Shown piece by piece: positions 58,001 to 64,000 of a stretch of DNA of 64,000 bases. Numbering within the stretch: the stretch's first letter is position 1; each line of letters opens with the position of its first letter. The position numbers and the translations under genes were made by a program. The notes under the pieces were generated by a model. The model was not told the DNA's origin, made no database searches, and worked only from the letters and a program-made list of their open reading frames with translations. The stretch is from Pagrus major (taxonomy: Eukaryota > Chordata > Actinopteri > Spariformes > Sparidae), in NCBI RefSeq assembly GCF_040436345.1, contig NC_133220.1:4206436-4270435 (forward strand), given 5' to 3'.

Positions 58001-59364
58001 ATCCCAATGTTACATTAATAATGCTGAAACTGTCTCTTTATAATCTATTGTTTATAATGTGTTCACAGGTGCAGCTCCAAGGCCAAATATCGATATACTT
58101 AAAATGACAAAGGACGGGATCCTGCTGCAGTGTAAAGCTCACGGTGATCCACCTCTTACAGTAGAGTGGAAGGACAGAGCTGGTAAAACTCTTCCTGCTG
58201 ATGAGCGACAGGAATCAGAAAGTGAAGGTTGTTCAAACATCACTGTCAACATTACTGTGACCAAGACCGACATCTACCGCTGTGTAGCTACGCAGAAGGA
58301 AATCAACCATCAGATATCTGCTGTGATCCCTGTGTATATCCATGGTGAGATTCTTCCTAGTTGTGATTTAATACGTAAATAATTTTTTAATTTTTACATC
58401 ACACACACACACACACACACGTGTTGATGGTTGGTTCACTGGGTGTTTGTGTTGAATAAACAAGTTTTCAGGATAAAATAGAGACAGAAAATAACTTTGT
58501 GTTCAGTCTGAATTCACCTTTTAGAAGCATGAACATCATTAATTATTGTCTTTGATGTACAGCGTTTATTAATTATTAACACTATATGTGCTGTATGTGA
58601 TGCAGTTAGATTCCCAGTGTTACACTCACTCTCTTTACACTAAATATGTTTCAGAGGAAACATCTGAGGACAGTTATGAAGCTCATTGAGAAGTTTTGTG
58701 CATCATGAATCTCATAATATCAAACTGCAACACACACAAATCTTTATTTTACCATAAAGAACAAATTCTGAAAGGTCAGCACTTATCCAAGTCCTTTTTT
58801 ATACTCAGCCTAGTTATATGTATGTATGACTGTACAGGATGTAGTCTCACACACAGTTGAGCTTGTTGTTCACCACATAATACATGTGTTTGTATCGACA
58901 CAATTGAACTCTGATAACACAAGAGGTGCACATGTTCATTATTTTATAACACGTTTTTATGTTAGTTCAGTGTAACAGAAAATATTGTTTAGTCATCAGA
59001 CACCAAATTTCATGTGACGTCATTTCAAGATCATTTTTTCAGCGTAAACATTGGAGGGTTGTCCAGACGATCACATGTGCTGCTGGCATGATTGTGTTTG
59101 CAGGTGTAAATGTTACCAAACTTTTGGAAGATTTTAAAAATGTTTGATGTGTCATGTTTTATCTAACGAGGTGTAATTAAGGCTTCTGTTTCTCTGTTCT
59201 TCATGTTTCTGTCCTTCTTAATCACACTGTAATCCTCATGTACAAGCAGAGAAGTGATGAACAGGAAACATCACCACGTTTCATTTATAATCCTGTAATT
59301 GTTCTTTATAACTGATGTCTCACTACATGTCTTGTTATCTTCACAGATCCACCTCCAGAACCAG
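51669..59364 (+). CDS. Gene C: B7/butyrophilin-like V-C protein without its own TM exon
   Basis: Exons 51669-51738 (signal peptide, same as in A and B), 56045-56362 (V-set), 56667-56696 (linker, DRDLKVRNIP), 58069-58344 (C-type Ig) and 59347-59364 (short Pro-rich stalk, PPPEP). All junctions are phase 1. After the stalk exon the sequence matches the gene B intron for only about 100 bases, then jumps to a duplicate of the region upstream of the V exon; no transmembrane exon follows. It may splice on to the D exons (61811 onward), be secreted (reading past 59364 stops at 59379-59381 after EPGEILF), or be a broken duplicate. The Ig cysteines and tryptophans are intact, which favours a working domain pair. 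Confidence 0.75.
52288..52540. repeat. 12-bp minisatellite
   Basis: About twenty units of ATAGACACATAT or ATAGACATATAT. Because 12 is a multiple of three and no unit makes a stop on the minus strand, all three minus frames stay open, giving false 145-160 residue frames rich in Tyr, Ile, Cys and Met. Confidence 0.97.
52911..53096. repeat. 25-bp minisatellite
   Basis: Eight copies of TGTCTATGAG at 52911, 52936, 52961, 52986, 53011, 53034, 53059 and 53086, joined by AT-rich spacers. The TATGTCTAT core is the reverse of the ATAGACATA core in the 12-bp array 370 bases upstream. Confidence 0.93.
53530..54081 (+). mobile_element. 5'-truncated LINE-1 3' end
   Basis: The frame at 53541-53753 ends in LLVRRLILLNWKNAAPPTHT, KSIMCNLKLEKIRYTVNG and FHKTWDYFKAIR, the pattern of the C-terminal end of L1 ORF2 protein. 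A 3' UTR follows, then AATAAA (about 54053) and an A-rich tail to 54081. It is a dead truncated copy in the gene C intron; sequence shared with the gene B intron resumes just after the tail. Confidence 0.85.
54889..55880. mobile_element. hAT-like non-autonomous element, copy 1
   Basis: This stretch is absent from the same place in gene B (37400), where the flanks are joined. It starts CAGGGCTCTACGCTGACATT, typical of a hAT-type terminal repeat, and ends near GGGGCAAATGCGAGTGAAGT. It recurs at 59812-60905 and, in part, at 61050-61645. No intact transposase. Target duplication not clear. Confidence 0.6.
56045..56362 (+). CDS. Gene C V-set Ig exon
   Basis: 106 codons, phase 1 at both ends. Cys in AVLSCSLS, Trp in FEWKKD, and DRGTYSC, where the usual Ser is Arg. 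NGNASI keeps the glycosylation site. Compared with gene B many charged residues differ (R/T, D/N, E/Q), clustered in the face-forming strands and loops. Confidence 0.9.
58069..58344 (+). CDS. Gene C C-type Ig exon
   Basis: 92 codons; AAPRPNIDILKMT start, Cys in LLQCKA, Trp in VEWKD, Cys in YRCVA. The D-E region (LPADERQESESEGCSN) is nearly rewritten relative to gene B and adds an extra cysteine (EGCSN). Confidence 0.9.
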
Positions 59365-59558
59365 GTGAGATTCTGTTCTAGTCGTGTTGTTTCACAAACA
59401 GCTGGAGGAGTGAGTGCAGTCAGTAGTGTAGCAGTGGATGAGTGAAGATGTGCTGTGTGGATGTTGATTTTAAAAATGTTTGATGTGTCATGTTTTATCT
59501 AACGAGGTGTAATTAAGGCTTCTGTTTCTCTGTTCTTCATGTTTCTCTCCTTCTTACA
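59128..59558. repeat. direct duplication at the C/D junction
   Basis: 59128-59219 (GATTTTAAAAATGTTTGATG onward) is repeated at 59467-59558; right after it, at about 59576, begins a copy of the region 54643-55990 that precedes the gene C V exon. The pattern marks the crossover point of an unequal exchange. Confidence 0.75.
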
Positions 59559-59811
59559 AAGAAAGAATGAACAAAGAAAATGACCAATCTGGCTCCTACA
59601 CAAAGTTAAAAACAACCTGTGTGTTGCAGCTGAGGAACAGGATAGTTTGGTGGTTAGTTGTGTCTTTGAATCCAGTCCAATAAATCAAGATCTGACATGA
59701 ATAAAACTACAACTTCTCCTGGTGTTATAAAGCTGAAGAGTTTCCAGCTCAATACATTTTGTAACATTCAAACACAAAGCTCAATAACAAACCTAATAAA
59801 CTATACTGTAA

Positions 59812-60905
59812 CAGGGCTCTACGCTGACATTTTTCCCAACGAGCACATGTGCTCCTAAAGTAAAATATCTGGGAGCACAAAAAATATGTATTTATCGATG
59901 CTTAACAGTTCACATTTAAATAGGCAGCACAAGCAAAATTTTGATTTACAGTGTTTGATTTCATTTTTTTTTTTTTCATTTCAGGCAGCAAAACAATGGT
60001 TTTGGTAACTAAACAGGTCCATCACTCAACAAAATATAGAGAAATGTCCCACAAGCAACGTCACATGACCAAACAACTGTAACGTAGAAACTGGTCGTCT
60101 CTTTGGAAACTTATATGAGGAAAAGCCTCTGTCCTCCTGTCTGTCCGACGACTCTTCGTCACATTTCTGCCCGAAAAACAGCGTCTGTCCCCGTCAAAAA
60201 ACTTTAACTCACGGTGAAAAAAATCACCACAACGGTCAGTCCTCCACCGAGACTTAGTGAACTTTCCCCCAGAAAACAGCCTCCCTCCCCGCGAGTGAAG
60301 AGTCAGACAGCGTCCTGTTGACTGATGCCGATTATGTAATTTAGAGAAAAACGTAACTTTGTCACTTTCCAGGATGTTTGGTGGGTCAGGATCTCAACCA
60401 CAACACATTATAACAGCATCCATATGATTATAAACAGTCAGCAGGTACATGTTTAGATTAACAGGAGGACACCGGGGAACACCTTGAAAAAAACACATAC
60501 GTCATCACCATGACGTGTACCGCCACGCCTCTTCTGGACCCGCAGCGCCGGCTTGCTGTGTGAATTACTCTGGTTCGTCTTTAAGCCGGAGCTGCTCGGC
60601 TCTGTGTGAACAACCAGCGGCGGAGAATTGGCGAACGGCTGCTGCGGCAATAATGCGGCAACTCTGTGTGAAAAGGGCTGGTGACTTGTGGTTGTGATGG
60701 TAACTTGTGGTTGTGATGGTAACTTGTGGTTGTGATGGTGACTTGTGGTTGTGATGATAACTTGTGGCTGTGATGGTAACTTGTGGTTGTGATGATAACT
60801 TGTGGCTGTGATGGTAACTTGTGGTTGTGATGGTAACTTGTGACCTTCATTTTACCGGTTCGCACATACATTTTTTTAGGGGCAAATGCGAGTGAAGTGT
60901 AGCTT
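59812..60905. mobile_element. hAT-like element, copy 2, with 19-bp minisatellite
   Basis: Near-identical to copy 1 but with eight full 19-bp units (TGGTTGTGATGGTAACTTG type) at 60681-60842 where copy 1 has one. The minus-strand His/Gln/Pro-rich frame here is an effect of the repeat. Confidence 0.7.
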
Positions 60906-61049
60906 AAATATACTTAAAATATGTCAGTACAAGCACAACACAACCAAAACTATGATGTTAGAGGAAACAGGTGTTGAGTTATTGTTGTGGTGTGTAAAGT
61001 TGTTATCTGACTTTGTTTCCTGATGACTCTGCATGTTAACATACTGAGT

Positions 61050-61645
61050 AACACATGTTTAGATTAACAGGAGGACACCGGGGAACACCTTGAAAAAAAC
61101 ACATACGTCATCACCATGACGTGTACCGCCACGCCTCTTCTGGACCCGCAGCGCCGGCTTGCTGTGTGAATTACTCTGGTTCGTCTTTAAGCCGGAGCTG
61201 CTCGGCTCTGTGTGAACAACCAGCGGCGGAGAATTGGCGAACGGCTGCTGCGGCAATAATGCGGCAACTCTGTGTGAAAAGGGCTGGTGACTTGTGGTTG
61301 TGATGGTAACTTGTGGTTGTGATAGTAACTTGTGGTTGTGATGGTAACTTGTGGTTGTGATGGTAACTTGTGGCTGTGATGGTGACTTGTGGTTGTGATG
61401 GTAACTTGTGGTTGTGATAGTAACTTGTGGTTGTGATGGTAACTTGTGGTTGTGATGGTGACTTGTGGTTGTGATGATAACTTGTGGCTGTGATGGTAAC
61501 TTGTGGTTGTGATGATAACTTGTGGCTGTGATGGTAACTTGTGGTTGTGATGGTAACTTGTGGTTGTGATGGTAACTTGTGACCTTCATTTTACCGGTTC
61601 GCACATACATTTTTTTAGGGGCAAATGCGAGTGAAGTGTAGCTTA
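61050..61645. mobile_element. hAT-like element, partial copy 3, with longer minisatellite
   Basis: A second duplication repeats the 3' half of the element; it carries fifteen full 19-bp units at 61287-61581. The join lies in ACACATGTTT..AGATTAACAG near 61060, a phrase that occurs both before the V exon and inside the element, so it probably guided the exchange. Confidence 0.7.
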
Positions 61646-61810
61646 AATATACTTAAAATATGTCAGTACAAGCACAACACAACCAAAACTATGATGTTAG
61701 AGGAAACAGGTGTTGAGTTATTGTTGTGGTGTGTAAAGTTGTTATCTGACTTTGTTTCCTGATGACTCTGCATGTTAACATACTGAGTAACACATGTTTT
61801 TATCTTCCAG

Positions 61811-62485
61811 GTGTCAGAGTGGTCGTGAAAGAAGACGATGATGCTGTTTTACCCTGTTCCCCCAGCACCAAGGAGGACATCACAGGAAAGGCCTTTGACT
61901 GGAAGAAAGATGAAAGACGGCAGGAGGTGTTCATGTATAATTCAGGCATTCATTCTATTAACAGCAACACAGGTCAAGATCAGCAGTTCACAGGTCGAGT
62001 CTCACATTTTCAAGATCAACTGAAGAACGGCAACGCCTCCATAAAGATCCATAATACAAAGATGGCCGACAGTGGGACCTACAGCTGCATTTTTCCAAAT
62101 CTTCAGCCGAGACAAACATTCAACATTGAGCTTGTTGTTGGTGAGTGCTTTCATTAAACAGTTAAAGATGTCCGCTCATTTACTGCTGCGACTGGTTCAA
62201 GAGTCCCAGATGGACTTTTGTTGTGGTCAGAATACACATCTGGCAGGGCCTCGAGCCCACAGAGCTGCAGCCACATCTGGAGAGATGACCTCTGTATCAA
62301 ACATGCCTGATATCAGAGACACGCTGCAGATTATGTCTCTCTGTGCAATGAAATTTCAGCCGTCTATAGTAGATGAAACATGACTTTTACACAGTATTAC
62401 CTGTCTGTTTCAAAACAATCTAACATGTGTTTGTTTTTCCTTTCAGATCGAGTCTTAAGAGACAGAACAGGTGAAAACATCCCAG
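61811..62485 (+). CDS. D exons: additional V-set exon and linker exon
   Basis: V exon 61811-62140 (110 codons) and linker exon 62447-62485 (DRVLRDRTGENIP), phase 1 throughout. Cys in AVLPCSPS, Trp in FDWKKD, DSGTYSC, and the same NGNASIKI. The C'-D loop is six residues longer than in B (GIHSINSNTGQDQQF). No signal-peptide exon lies between gene C and this V exon, so it is either an internal second V domain of gene C or a headless duplicate. A C-type exon would be expected beyond the window end. The linker has two possible donors, at 62470 and 62485, both keeping the frame. Confidence 0.8.
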
Positions 62486-62911
62486 GTGAGTCGTGATTCT
62501 GATGACGTCACTCTCCACCTCTGCAGGTGTTTCTGTAAATGTCTTCTCAGGCCTGTCAGTCTAAACACTAACATCTGTGGGCCTGAACCTCTCTGTGTTG
62601 AACTGACTGGGATCACTCGTCACTTAAAGGTGGACACGTTTATTATATTATAGTTATACAACAACATCTTTTAATCCAAGAAGCCTGCGTGTTATTAAAT
62701 CTAATACTTTCATTCAGATTGTCTAATTACATGAAGAAGTTATTGTGCAATAAACTACAGTCAAATAATTAATTACTGCATTTCCCAAAAAGTCTCCATA
62801 TAAAGTTTTTTTACTGACGTGACAGAATAATGTAATCTACTTTATTAATGCAGTTTAGTCCCAGGTTCATTCTGGGTTCATGAATTTTAACTTCATGTTT
62901 AATATTTATGT

Positions 62912-63440
62912 CACAGTCCTTCTGAGTCCCAACATCACAATATTCCTTTTATTCTTCTTTTATCTCAGTAATGATCAAATAGTTTCGCTGTAGCTGAAAG
63001 AAGCTCTTTCTGAAGCAGCAGTGACATTTGAAGCCTCTGACATCATCAATATACTCGTCATCATCAAACTTCACCTGATATTCTTCACCTGACACAAGCT
63101 CTGACACAGCGGCAGCCATCATATGGTCTTTTTGAGGTTCCTAACTCAGGACAACAACTCCTGCACACTGTTGACCTCAATCAGGAATTAATTTAATAAT
63201 GTTTTGGTACAAAGACCTTCATCAGGTTCCATCAGGGAAATGCTGAATGCTTCAATGTTGCCTTTTGTTTCCTCCTTTAGTGTGAAAATACACTGAACTA
63301 GGTTTGTCAGTATTATCCAGAAAAAAATGACAATTCATAATTTTATTTTTCTTACCATTAAAATATGCTTAAAACTTTTAAATTGGCTCTAAAAACAGAC
63401 TGGAATAACTTTTCCTTATATTTTTGTTCAGAAAAAATAT
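62912..63440. other. ~530-bp insertion in the D intron
   Basis: The introns of B, C and D match up to TTTATGT at 62911; D then has unique AT-rich sequence until TATTGCATC at 63444, where similarity resumes. No frame or terminal repeat was recognised. Confidence 0.6.
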
Positions 63441-63559
63441 TTTTATTGCATCCCAGATATTTTAGTATCACAGGAAAGATGCAGGCTCATCTTGTGGCAT
63501 TCAGAATGAATCAGGAAATCAATATGACTGTACGTTATTGGGCTAGACATCTTCAAATA

Positions 63560-64000
63560 AATACATTTTATTCATATAACCCAAAATCACAGTCACATTG
63601 CCTCAGTGGGCTTTACAATCTGTACAGTGAAGGACATCCTCTGTCCTCAGACCCTCGATTCAAGTGAGGAAAAACTTCACATATTGAGAAAAAAAAAACC
63701 TTTAAACAACATGTTAGAAACCTCAGGAGGAGCCACAGAGGAGGATCCTCTCTCAGGACGGACAGACATGTTATAGATGTTGCATGTACAGAACAGAACA
63801 ACAAAATCACAGTTTACAAGTTGCACTGACAGAATATCCGATACAAATAATATACAGATAATATTTGTAAAGTGTGTGGATCCAGGAGACGACTGAGCAG
63901 CACGAGCCACATGACCTCCTCTCCACCGTGGTGACCTGGAAGAGGACACACAAGATAATTAGCAGTAAAACAGAGAAGATCAGAGTGAAGAGGCATCCAA
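63560..64000. mobile_element. common teleost interspersed repeat
   Basis: The phrases TATAACCCAAAATCACAGTC, GCCTCAGTGGGCTTTACAAT and GACATCCTCTGTCCTCAGAC are shared by a very abundant fish repeat. It interrupts the D intron and runs to the window end. Confidence 0.6.

Noticed and set aside
61059..61610. 183-residue minus-strand frame rich in His, Gln and Pro (and a shorter one at 60581-60871)
   Set aside because: Made by the 19-bp minisatellite inside a transposon-like element; length tracks repeat number, not function.

Overview
This is vertebrate genomic DNA, almost certainly from a percomorph-type teleost fish. It shows split genes with GT-AG introns, dense (TG)n/(CA)n microsatellites, several repeat families typical of teleosts, and genes whose closest relatives are fish immunoglobulin-superfamily genes. 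Nothing bacterial, no CRISPR array and no RNA gene was seen. Family names rest on reading the translations; no database search was run.

Layout. (1) 931-4611, + strand: the last four coding exons of rbpjl, the RBPJ-like transcription factor of the pancreatic PTF1 complex; earlier exons lie outside the window. (2) 4612-22517: about 18 kb with no gene I can support, holding microsatellites, a degenerate dispersed repeat family and one striking hairpin. (3) 22518-64000: a tandem cluster of B7/butyrophilin-like Ig genes, all on the + strand, which I call A, B, C and D. A (22518 to about 28345) has a signal-peptide exon, one C-type Ig exon and a transmembrane exon but no V exon. B (34406-44772) is the complete reference gene: signal peptide, V-set, C-type Ig, short stalk, transmembrane helix and a very short tail; skipping its damaged linker exon gives a 259-residue reading frame. 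Near 49.7 kb lies a broken copy of the promoter and signal-peptide exon. C (51669-59364) has signal peptide, V, linker, C-type Ig and stalk exons but no transmembrane exon. A further V exon plus linker (D, 61811-62485) follows without its own signal-peptide exon, so C and D may be one V-C-V gene or the product of unequal crossing-over, continuing past the window.

How it fits together. Every Ig-cluster intron placed with confidence is phase 1, so exons can be skipped, duplicated or joined without breaking the frame. Introns of B and C are about 98% alike where I compared them by eye, yet their Ig exons differ by about 8% (V) and 16% (C-type), mostly at amino-acid-changing positions. That pattern suggests diversifying selection or exon conversion on a surface-receptor family. 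Copies share a duplicated 5' block with an ETS-type site, and gene C adds a perfect match to the interferon-response (ISRE) consensus. Mobile elements (an L1 3' end, a non-LTR reverse transcriptase fragment, MITEs, a hAT-like element with a growing 19-bp minisatellite, and a TTAA-flanked insertion) have reshaped the cluster.
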